Assembly: GCA_023362775.1 (NCBI GenBank)
Contig: JALMGJ010000019.1
Location: forward strand, 828,501-892,500
Reading direction: 5' to 3'
Length of the DNA stretch: 64,000 bases
DNA from: Charina bottae
Taxonomy: Eukaryota > Chordata > Lepidosauria > Squamata > Charinaidae
Position numbers and translations under genes: made by a program. The notes below the pieces were generated by a model. That model had not been told where the DNA came from and searched no databases. It was given only the letters and a program-made list of their open reading frames with translations. Each line of letters starts with the position of its first letter. Position 1 is the stretch's first letter. This document shows positions 21,899-32,000 of the stretch, one piece after another.

Positions 21899-23945
21899 TG
21901 CTGACCCTCCAGAAAAAAGAGAAAAATACAAAAATAAGAAGAAAATGAAAATGAAAATGGCAATAAAGCATATACGTTTCCAATATATCAGGCGGGCAGG
22001 ATAGGAATGCAGTGGGTTATGGGTGACAATCTGTAACGATAAAACAATACAAGCAAGTTAACAAGAGCAATTCATCCAGGCTTATCAGGGAATTGTGCAT
22101 GAAAGTTAACCAGACGTCTTGGAGCAACAACATGAATTTTATCAACCCATTCACTGAAACCTAGAGGCAAATGTTTCCATTGAATTAAATACTGTAACTT
22201 GCCATGATGAAGACGGGAGTCCAAAATAGCCTTCACCTCAAAATGTTCCTCTTTGCCCACCATGATGGGTGGGGGTGGTAACGGTTCTGGATGCCACCGT
22301 TCAGACACAGTCACTGGTTTGAGCAAACAAACTGATGTGGAATACGGGATGTAATTTCCGGAGGTTTTTTGGCAAATCCAATTGAACGGTGACTGGATTT
22401 ATCACTTTAACAATTGGGAATGGACCAACAAATTTAGCTCCCAATTTCTTAGATGACTGATTCGAATGCAAATGTTTGGTAGACAAGTAAACTTTTTCCC
22501 CCACAACCAAAGGCCATTCAGGAGATCTTTTACGGTCCCGAAATTTTTTGTAATTGTCCTTTGCCTCTTGCAGTGCCTTTTGCATTACTGGCCAGTTAGC
22601 TCTTATCTGGGAAATCCACTCATCGGCCAGTAGTGGATTAGGTTGTGTAGTTGAAGAGGGCTCGGGCAATTCAGGTATAGGCACAAAGTCCTGGCCGTTG
22701 GCAATTTTAAATGGAGAAAACCCTGTACTCTGATGAACAGCATTATTATACGCTACCTCAGCAAATGGTAACAAATCAACCCAGTCTCTCTGTTGATAAC
22801 TAATATAACACCTTAAATATTGCTGTAGTACAGCATTCAGATGTTCAGTCGAACCATCCGTGCAAGGATGGAATGATGAGCTTAACCTTTGTTCAGTACC
22901 AATTAATTTTAAAAATGATTTCCAAAATTTAGCAGTAAATTGACTTCTGCGGTCACTGATTATCCGCACGGGGGCGCTGTGGGGTCGATAGATGTTTTGA
23001 ATAAACAATTTAGCTAATTGTCCAGCAGATGGAACACTTTTACAAGGAATGAAATGTGCTTTTTTAGAAAATAAATCAGTAACCACCCAGATCACTGTTT
23101 TCCCCTTACTTTCTGGTAAATCGACGATGAAGTCCATCGCAATTTGCTTCCATGGGCTTGATGGTTGTGTTACCCCCTGCAACAATCCCACAGCTTTACC
23201 AGGAGCCCTTTTCATGATAGCACATACAGGACAAGATAATACATACTCCTTAACATCTTTTCTTAAAGTGGGCCACCAAAATGGTCTTCTTACCAAATGC
23301 AATGTTTTAACAAAACCAAAATGACCTGCCACATTGTCATCATGACACCGTTGTAAAATATATGTTCTTACAGCATAAGGTATATACAATCTGTCCCCAC
23401 TCCACCACAATCCATTGTGTTCTGTTAAGGTATGTTTGTTGCTTTTCCACCAGTCATCCTTTTCTACTTCCACCCTGATCTCTTTAGCTAAGGATGCTCC
23501 AGGCATTGTATCCCGAACCTTAGTCTGGTGTCTAGTGACAGCCATGTTTCCCAACTGCTTAACAGATTCAGCCTCTGGGATTACTGTTAGAGCAGGTACT
23601 GGTGTCCGGTGAATCCCTAATTGTGGAGGAGACATTACTGTGGTTACAACTTCCTCCCTTTGGCTATCATGTTGAGGCAACCGGGATAATGCATCTGCTA
23701 GAAAGTTTTTCCCTGCTGGAAGATATTTCAACGTGAAATTGAACCTACTGAAAAACTCAGCCCATCTTACTTGTTTTGGGTTCAGTTTGCGTGGCGATTT
23801 TAAAGCTTCCAGGTTTTTATGATCAGTTAGCACTTCAAAGGGGTGGGGAGATCCTTCCAACAAATGCCGCCATGTAGCCAAAGCATGACGAACTGCAAAT
23901 GCTTCTTTCTCCCATACATTTTGGGATAAATGATGCTTGTTGTTT
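21529..23945 (-). mobile_element. Ty3/gypsy chromovirus 3' half with LTR
   Basis: The minus-strand frame from about 23940 to 22301 encodes the end of RNase H (L-T-D-H-K-N-L, A-D-A-L-S-R) and integrase: an H-x-H...C-P-V-C zinc domain, then the catalytic core Asp in M-D-F-I-V-D-L, Asp in I-I-S-D-R, and Glu in G-S-T-E-H. A further frame, 22326-22072, encodes a chromodomain (H-F-E-V-K-A-I-L-D...Y-L-I-Q-W-K...W-V). The two frames are offset by a short frameshift near 22322-22332, next to a repeated tttg. Gag, protease and RT are absent. The downstream 370-bp LTR (21529-21898) has TGT...ACA ends. Chromodomains guide integration to chromatin in this group. Confidence 0.88.
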
Positions 23946-24158
23946 GGCTCGTCCTTGATTCTGTTTTCAAGTCTCCCTCCCTCCTTCCCTCCCTCCCTCC
24001 CCTACAAACCTACCGCTGCTTCTAGATAATTACCATTGTTGATGCCAAGTGTTCATTGGTTATAAAGCACATGTTCCAACAGCCTATTCCATTAGGAAAG
24101 CAGTATATCGCTCATTCCAAAGTGATGCAAGAAATTCTGGAAAACCACAACAGAAAAT
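23946..24158. other. Unclassified DNA with short (CCCT)n tract
   Basis: Pyrimidine tract at 23970-24002; otherwise nothing recognised. Confidence 0.5.
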
Positions 24159-24303
24159 GTCTGTAGCTTGAATCATGTCAACTGGATTTCTATTTTCTCA
24201 GTGGAAACGTTTCGCTCCTTATCCAAGAAGCTTCTTCAGTCTCAGACTGAAACGTTTCCACTGAGAAAATAGAAATCCAGTTGACATGATTCAAGCTACA
24301 GAC
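24159..24303. repeat. Perfect 55-bp inverted repeat, hammerhead-like core
   Basis: Arms 24159-24213 and 24249-24303 are exact reverse complements separated by 35 nt. The minus strand across the left arm and spacer carries CTGAAGA, a 7-bp stem and GAAAC (24239 to 24209), resembling a hammerhead ribozyme core of Penelope-like terminal repeats. Confidence 0.85.
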
Positions 24304-24629
24304 AATTCCACCTGGATGACTGAGAACCTTCATCGACACAACAGAAAATATTTGCTGATATGAGTCCAGATTATTTAAATGCTGAGCTTGATGGTAGTAA
24401 CACTAGAAGCATCAGAAACGAGAGAAGCCTCTGCACCAAGGCAGTACTGGGAAAATTTTATCCACCGCTGGCTTTAGACCAAGAATTCAAATTAAAACAA
24501 CATGTAACTATTACAGTTGTGGAAATAAATGAAAGGACACCACCAACTTGCCACATCGGAAACATTGTGGAAGACACTGTGTTTTTATTTCTGTACTTAT
24601 TTCTGTATTTATTTATTTATAACCATAAA
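24304..24629. other. No feature recognised
   Basis: A short open frame (24360-24632) has no recognisable domain. Confidence 0.45.
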
Positions 24630-25762
24630 TAATTTGAGGTACGCAGATGCTACAACATTATTGGCTGAAAATAAGGAAGATCTGGAAAAAATGATTTTGA
24701 AAATCAAGGAAGAGAGTGAAAAAATGGGATGGAACCTTAACATCAGGAAAACAAAGATAATGACAACAGCAGCAGATGGACAAATGACATTTAAAATTAA
24801 CAGTGAGTTGATCAAATCAGTCCAGGATTTCATCTTTCTTGGATCAAAAATTGTTCAAGGTGGCAAATCCACACCTGAAATCACACGCAGGATAACTTTA
24901 GGCCACCCTGCAATGGTCAGCATGAATAAGTTCTGGAAGAGCAAAGGTAAAAAAAAGGTAAAGGTTCCCCCCGCACAGTTGTGCAGTCGTGTCCGACTCT
25001 AGGGGCCGGTGCTCCTCTCAGTTTGTTAGCCGAAGAGCCAGCGTTGTCTGAAGATGCTTCCGCGGTCACGTGGCCACATGACATGCGCGGAATGCTGCTA
25101 CCTACCCACCAAAGTGGTACCTATTCATCTACTTGCATTTGCATGCTTTCGAATTGCTAGGTTGGCAAGAGCTGGAGCTAGTGCGGGAGCTCACTCCGAA
25201 CGCAGGGCTAGGGATTCGAACCTCCGAACTTGCGATCTTCTGATCGACAAGCCTGGTGTCTTACCCACTGAGCCACCACGCCCCTTGGAAGAGCAAAGAT
25301 ATCACCCTAAATACAAAAGGCAGACTAGTTAGAGCAATAGTCTTCCCCATAATGATGTATGGGTGTGAGAGTTGGACAATAAGAATGGATGACCGAAGAA
25401 TTGACACATTTGAATTGTGGCGCTGGCGTAAATTGCTACGTTTACCATGGACAGCCAGAGTAACCAACAGAGAAGTGCTGGACCGTATAAAACCAGATAC
25501 ATCACTAGAAGCCAAAATTGTAAGACTACGGCTGACCTACTTTGGCCGTGTCATGTGTGCAAACTCACTAGAGAAGTCGGTGATGCTAGGAATTGTTAGT
25601 GAAACAAGAAGAAGGGGCAGGCCAAGAACACGCTGGTTCGACACCATCAAAGCAGACACCAAGATGAACATCCAGCAATTGAAAGAAGCCGTGCTTGATA
25701 GGGCAGCATGGAGAGCTCTCGTCCATAAAATCGTCCAGAGTCGGACACGACTGAACAGTTAA
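24630..25762 (+). mobile_element. BovB (RTE) 3' fragment split by a Sauria SINE
   Basis: The frame opens with the RT motif L-R-Y-A-D-A-T-T-L-L (the usual YADD altered to YADA). It continues to the SINE at 24947, resumes at 25299 with M-M-Y-G-C-E-S-W-T-I-R, F-E-L-W-R-W-R-K-L-L, P-W-T-A-R-V-T-N-R-E, Y-F-G-R-V-M, and closes with S-R-T-R-L-N-S. That is the BovB C-terminus. It is 5' truncated and dead. Confidence 0.85.
24947..25286 (-). mobile_element. Sauria SINE, full, 12-bp TSD
   Basis: On the minus strand: tRNA-like head with A-box tggctcagtggg and B-box ggttcgaatcc, the body with caattcgaaagcatgcaaatgcaag, and the 3' end ggaacctttacctttttttac. Perfect 12-bp flanks ggaagagcaaag at 24935-24946 and 25287-25298. 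The 3' end is BovB-like, and the target is a BovB copy. Confidence 0.92.
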
Positions 25763-26480
25763 AGAAGAAGAAGAATTTATTTATATATCAAATTTATTCC
25801 CCACCCAACTCACACAGAGCGCGACTCTGGGCGGGTTACATAAAACAGGAATAAAACCTTAATTAAAATACAATAAAACAGTAAAACGGTACAGTAAAAA
25901 CAGTCGTCTTAGTAAATAATGTGTTCCAAAAAGATGGCTAGTAAAAAGTTCTTGATTTCCAGAATGAGATCCAATAGAAGAGAATCTCTGTAGCTCAGGG
26001 TTGAACTGTGGAGTCCTTGGTGCTCTCTGAACTTGGTGGTTGGCTTGCAGACGTTTCATCACCCGACTAGGTAACATCATCAGTGCTAGTGTGTGTGTGG
26101 GGTTGTCCCCTGTTTATATTTTATATTTATTATTTATTGATTGGTCATATCTATATAGCTGTCCATCTCACATAAAAGTGACTCTGGGAGGCGTACAACA
26201 CTTAATTAAAAAACGATAAACAGATAACCCTGCCAGTGTTGGTGTGGGTGTGGTTTTCTCCTTTGTATCTCGTTTATTAGAGTATTGTTTTCTGCTTGAT
26301 TGTTCGCCTGCTGTTAATCCCTGCTTATGTGAGTGTAGGCTGCTGGAGAGGATGTGTTCTGGTCTTTTTGTTGCCTTCTTAGCTTTTTTATTGTCTCTTT
26401 TGAATGGTGTGTAAATGGGGTTTATCTCTGTGTGTCTGTTGATGACTGATTTGTCTGAGTGCCAAGCTTCCGGGAATTCC
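25763..26480 (+). mobile_element. Penelope-like repeats and LINE tail pieces
   Basis: Contains a LINE tail (25770-25860, with gactctgggcggg), the gaatctctgtagctcagggttg block at 25980, a hammerhead-like motif (26053-26083, minus), the same LINE tail as 20650-20770, and a ttggtgtgggtgtgg block at 26235. Confidence 0.55.
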
Positions 26481-26950
26481 CTAGCGTTTCATGTCCAATC
26501 CAGACCTTTCGAGGGACAGGGCCGTTTCCAGACATTCCAGAGTCCCCCTAGGGGGAGATGGAGCGGTGATATAAATCGAATTGTAAATAAATAAAATAAA
26601 TTTAGAGTGGGAACGCTGCATCCTGTTCCTACAAAGGCAGTTGGGTGGCTGTCCTCAATTTGGCCCCGACCCTGCTGGCCTTTTGGAAGGCCCTGAAGAC
26701 ACGGCTTTGCCATTGTGCCCGGGGATCCGGGGATGGCATGGAGCCTACAAAGCGGATGCCCCGTTTGTGAGAAATGGGCTCTCCTGCAGGTTGTTTCAAT
26801 TGTTTCAGTTGTTGTTTTGCTTATTTACTGTTTTTGTGTTTGTGCGGGGTTATTTTCGTTTGTTTTGTTATTTTAACTGTGTGAGCTGCCCAGAGTCATG
26901 TATGTGAGATGGGTGGCTATATACAGTAAATTGAACAGATAAATAAATAC
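26481..26950 (+). mobile_element. CR1/L2-like LINE 3' fragment
   Basis: Carries the typical 3' segment gagctgcccagagtcatgtatgtgagatgggtggctatat and an (ataaata) tail. Confidence 0.65.
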
Positions 26951-28805
26951 ATTTGATAGTTGTTTGGGGAGTAAAACGTCTAGATTTCCTGGCTAGTTTG
27001 GCCATTCTGTCAGTTCAAATACAGTTTAAGAATGCCAGATGGTCAAAGGCTGCAATAGGTCATCTAGATTTCCATTTTGCTCTCTTCTTACAAAACAAAA
27101 GAACAGAAGGGAAAGGAAGGGGAGCGGAGAGGTAGATTTAGGTCTAAACAGGAGGAGGGTTATAATGATCTTCATCACCATCTGAAGTGTTCCTTTTCTT
27201 CTCGTTTTTATAGAATCTAGTGAGATCCCTCACAAATAGTCCAGGAACAGGGTAGAGGAACTTAATGCTGTCTCGCGTTTTATATATAGGTTTTAAAGGT
27301 TGGCCTGTTTGTGTTCTGATTGTTTCAGAAAGTTGTTAAGATTATGTCTTCCAATAGGTAGGTAGGTAGGTGTGTGTGTGTGTGTAATATCTACACCATA
27401 AATGTGTATTCTTGGAGGGTTTCCTTTCCACCCTTCAAAACTGTATGAATCTGACTGCGGAGAGTTATTGCTACTGCAAGTGGGGACATAGTTGTTCTGT
27501 GCTCAATTTTTTTTATATCTGATATTAAGTGGACTTCACTCATTCTCAGTTGGGGTTTATCTCGATGTGTCTGTTGAATGCCAAGCTTCCGGGAATTCCC
27601 TGGCATTTTTGGATTTGGCTTGGTCTAGGATGCTTTCCCAGTTGAAAGTATGGCTGAGTCTGCTCATGTGTTGTGAGATTGAGTTTTCATTGTGTCTTCT
27701 GTTAGTTGGTGTTCATGGATGCGCTCTGCTCTAGTCGTCTGCCTGTCTGTCCCACACAGTGGCTGTTACAGTCCCTACACTGTATGTTATGGATGACTCC
27801 CGTTTTTTCTTCTTGGGCTACTGGGTCTTTTGGTTCTTTTTGGTCTTCTGGTTCTGGGCGGTTTACAAAATCCATAAAAAAGCAAAACCATTAAAACAGT
27901 TAAAACCTCTTTCTCGTTTCCCCATTTTGTAATCCAACACAACAGGGCTGGGCTCTGCCGATGGCTTCTCTTGTCCAAGCACGCGCTGGTGCCCCGCGAT
28001 TCAGGACCGTTTACCTGAGCCTTCTGGAAGAGTAGGGGGGGCGGAGCCATTGGTGCCGAGGAGGAGCTACTGCGTCCGGGCTCCCCAAGGAAAAAGGAAA
28101 CGTCAGCTCAAACCTAACGAGAATTGGGGCCCTCAAGAGAAAGCATGCATGCTCTTGAAAGGCTACATGCTCAACCTCTGGCTATATTAATGCGAAATGA
28201 AATGAATCTTGGCAGTATTTCAGACAGAAATCTACAGGGTTGGACATGGTGTCAGGTTTCACGCCCGGCAGCCCATGGCCAGTGCCGAGAGGTTGTGAGG
28301 CGAAGCTCTGAAACCACCCGAGGCCCACAAATTGCCCACTCCTGGCATAGAAAGACGGGGGCCTTTCTGAGCTCCCTTATTCAGGTACTGAACTCACAGC
28401 AAAAGCCCCCTTTTCCTTTGGTTTTGATGACAAAAAGGCTAAAGGCTGCACTGTACCGCCAAACACGTAGGCCCTCTTTGGAAAATACCTCGGATGTATT
28501 AGTTGTATCAGAAAGCACAGAATAAAACGCTATCAAGGACTCGAAATTTAACTCCGCAGACCGACTTGGTCCAAGAATGTTCTGAGAAACTAAGGGGGAA
28601 TCCAGACACTCCCGGTCATCAGGCTGACATTTTAATGCACAAATGAATATCCGTTATTAAGATGATAACTCAGTTAAGCGACCACAAATGAATGTCGAAA
28701 TCTTTGCTGTGCTACGAGGGGAGTTCTTTTTGCCTTATGAAGCAGAATAAATATAGAAGCTGCCATCACAATATTAAGATAGATGCTCTTTATGACATTA
28801 GACAT
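26951..28805. other. Intergenic DNA downstream of TRMT44
   Basis: A few repeat scraps (for example caagcttccgggaattccctggc at 27580, also at 26465) and short (gtag)n/(gt)n runs at 27355-27385. No exon could be supported. Confidence 0.5.
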
Positions 28806-28811
28806 TTTATT
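28806..28811 (-). terminator. TRMT44 poly(A) signal overlapping the stop
   Basis: Minus strand reads CAC TAA ATAAAA, so AATAAA starts at the final A of the stop codon. If used, the 3' UTR is only about 15-30 nt. Confidence 0.55.
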
Positions 28812-29067
28812 TAGTGAAGCTGAACTAGCAACTCTTTATTGCTTGGTGTCACTTTTCTTGGGTTCAGCTCCGCAGTTCCATGAGCGTAAGAACAAGAGGC
28901 CGAGGTCAGAGGGCAGCCTTGAGGATGATGCGCGTAAAACCAACACAGGCGGGTTTTAACGGCTGGAGAATGAGAAGGCAGCCGGTGTTTCGTCTGCTTG
29001 CCCCGCGTGTGTCTCCTGGGCCTCTCCTCTTCTCTCCAGTCACGAATATGAACTTTCCCATTTTGAA
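28811..29067 (-). CDS. TRMT44: TRMT44 terminal exon 11 (CCCH zinc finger)
   Basis: Acceptor caaccttag; V-H-I-R-D-W-R-E-E, then [10 protein letters not shown] and C-S-Y-A-H forming the CCCH finger; stop TAA at 28813-28811. Confidence 0.96.
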
Positions 29068-32000
29068 CTAAGGTTGAGAAAGTGTATGGACAAATTAGTG
29101 CCAAAATATAAACTCCAGACGCCCCCTTTCCCCAATCTTACATAGAAGCATGCATGCACTAGCAAACTGAAGACCGTAATCCTTTCCCCCCACAGAAATC
29201 TAGCTTTCCTCATGGATCTGAAACCTAACTCAAACTTTAGGATGTTTTTCTATTAGCTTTTGGGTATGACAACTGTCGTCAACTGGCAGGTCCAGAACAA
29301 GGAAGGGCGCTTCGCATGCAAGCTAGATTAAGTAGCTGGCATTTCACGAGGCTGGAAAGAGGATTCCGATCCCTGAAGAGTCACCGATGGCAGCATCAGC
29401 AGCACAGCAGGATCACCCATCTCCTCCCCGTCTCCCAAGGAGGCCGCCCTGCTCCAGCATCAGGAGACGCTCCAGACGTTGCTGTCAGCAAGTCTTTACC
29501 AAATAAACTCACAGCCTTTCACGTCTGGAGTGTCCCTTTTGGAGATGACTAGATCCGTTCTAGCTTTTAAGGGCCCTGGCCACAGAACAACAAAGGCAGG
29601 CACGCACATGCAGAACACTGCGCAAGACGTAACGTGAGCCTTTTTAAAATTAAAAAAGTGTCTAAAGTAGAAGCCTCTTTGAGTTAGAGGCCCAGGTCAA
29701 ATCACCCTCCTGCCCCACCTTCTGTGGACAACGGACCCCCCACAACTGCTGGAATAGTCTTCACGTGCTTCTTCACCCTCAGGGTTGGAAAGAGAACTGG
29801 GTTCCTGTGACAATCAGCCGCATGCGGCGTGTCAAGCACTGCTCCCGATACCTTATCAGTCTCTCTCTACATAACAAAGCAGGACAGGCCAGTTAAAAAC
29901 ACGCTCCCGAAGACTGATCACGAGTTTTCAAGATTAAGGAGACAGAGGGAAAATGGCCGTTTCTGCGGATTTAAATTCTGTGCAGATTAGAAGCAGGAAC
30001 GCCAAGGGAAGGGCGAGGGGCCATTTTCACTCTGTGGGCCCCTATCCAGGCGGGGTGGGAAGGCAAGGCTCTCTTTTTGGAAACGTCAAGCAAGCAGCGG
30101 TACCCGAAAGCACGGGGCCAGGACCACCACAAGGGCCGGAAGCAACGAGCTTGAGGTCAGGCACAAAAGCCCTCAGACCCGGGGCAGGCCTGGAACCGTC
30201 ACTCCCAAGGCCAAGATGCCGGTTTCGGGGGGGGGGGGGCAGGAGAAGAGACGCAAGATCCAAACTCTGCTGGGACGAGGAGGGGGTGCCGGCTGCACTG
30301 CCAGACTTACAGGAGAGGGTCCTTGTCGTAGGGCGCCTTGGGCCTACGCAAAAAACAATTACCGACCCAGCCTGGTCTCTGGCTCTTCCGGTGCCCGCTC
30401 TTGGGTGCTGGGTGCTGGTTAAGGGACTCAAGAGGGAAATTCACCAGGTGTGGCTCTGTCAGGGACCGAGAAGCTGAACTGCCAAAGTCCACTAATACAA
30501 CCCTTACAGGAGCGCGCGGCCACGGGCAAAATTTGGAGGCCAAGAATCAAAGGCACTGCTGGCTGGGGGCTACACAACCCATTTCCTCCCAGAAATGTTG
30601 AGCCCCCCCTTCTCCCAGTATTTAGGGAAAGGGCAAAAACGCACCTCTTTCCACAACCTTGAGTTGGTTTCAACATCTATTTAACAGTCATGTTTTATAT
30701 TTTGTACCTGAGCTGCTATAAGGCACCTTGAGGGCTTCTACTGTAGAAGCAAATGATGGCGTACAAATCTTACAATAAATAAAGATTTGTTAATATCCAG
30801 GAGCTGACAGCTGGAAGGGAGGGAACGTCTACCCTGATCCTGTCCGTCAGCGTTAGTAGATTCCGTGGGAGCCCTGTCGAAACCTGCCCTGAGCTTTGCC
30901 CATTTTGGCAGTTGCTATACCACAAAATCCACACGATATACAGATTAAAACTTAATTAATAAAGTAGCATATTTACTTCTTGCCCAACCAACACGCCAAT
31001 GAAATCATAGGGGATCGCATTATTCCATTTGCTATCTTAGGAGATCCTAAAGTTTGAGAACTAGTGACATGCATCTTGGGGGTGGACGACTCCAACTCGG
31101 GCAGTAAGAGCAGAGTTAGTTATTCCCCCCCATACAAAGCCACTCGGTAACCAAAGTATTTAATTACTGGCTGAAGATCCTATCCATGGACTCAGACAGA
31201 TTACCCAAGCTTTGTCTTGAAGAGCAGATGCTTAACACGCCTCCTCGTGTTAAGTCCTTGAAGTAGCTGGCCCAACACAAATCAGTCTTTCAACTAGAAA
31301 AGTATTTAACAACTTTCTTGCCCCAACATCTCAGAAGAGCTTTTACTAGAGCTCGTTTCGACCAATTAGACTCCATGGTAAGATATGGGAGGTTCCAAGG
31401 AATTCCTTATGAAGACAGATTATGTATTTGTGGCGGCTCAGCTGTTGAAGATACCGCACATATCTTATTTTATTGCAAATTATACTCTGTAGAAAGGACT
31501 GACCACTTAGATTTTTATTTAAAAAACAAAAAAAATACTGGAGCAGCTAGCAGAAACTTTCTTATTTTTACAGGGTAAGAACCAGCTCATTACTAGCAAG
31601 ACTCCACTCTTCATATCAAAGGCAATCTTAAAGAGGACAGATTACTTGGACCAGATTGGAGTTGACTGTAGGGGTGACGGTCTGATATGAATTTGTATTA
31701 CAGTTTTACTTGTATCTACTTGTATGTTTATGATGTTATTTTATTTTCTTTCATACTTGATATGGTCAAAAGACTAAATCAATGAAGTATCTAGTGATAT
31801 ATGGAACTGGTTGGATATTGAATGAGTGATGCTATTGTTTGCTGACATTAAAAATAACAGAGTTCCAGAGAAACTTTTCTCTAAATTCTGAAAATCTTGT
31901 AGTGGTGGTGGTGGTGGTGATTACTGTTGCGATTCCTAATAATGAACATTCTTTGAGAAGATTATGAAGTTACTTAAAACATTAAAACACAAAAACGATA

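Noticed and set aside
29953..30477. 174-codon ORF in TRMT44 intron 10
   Set aside because: GC-rich, no domain, no splice signals, and overlapped by equally long antisense ORFs.
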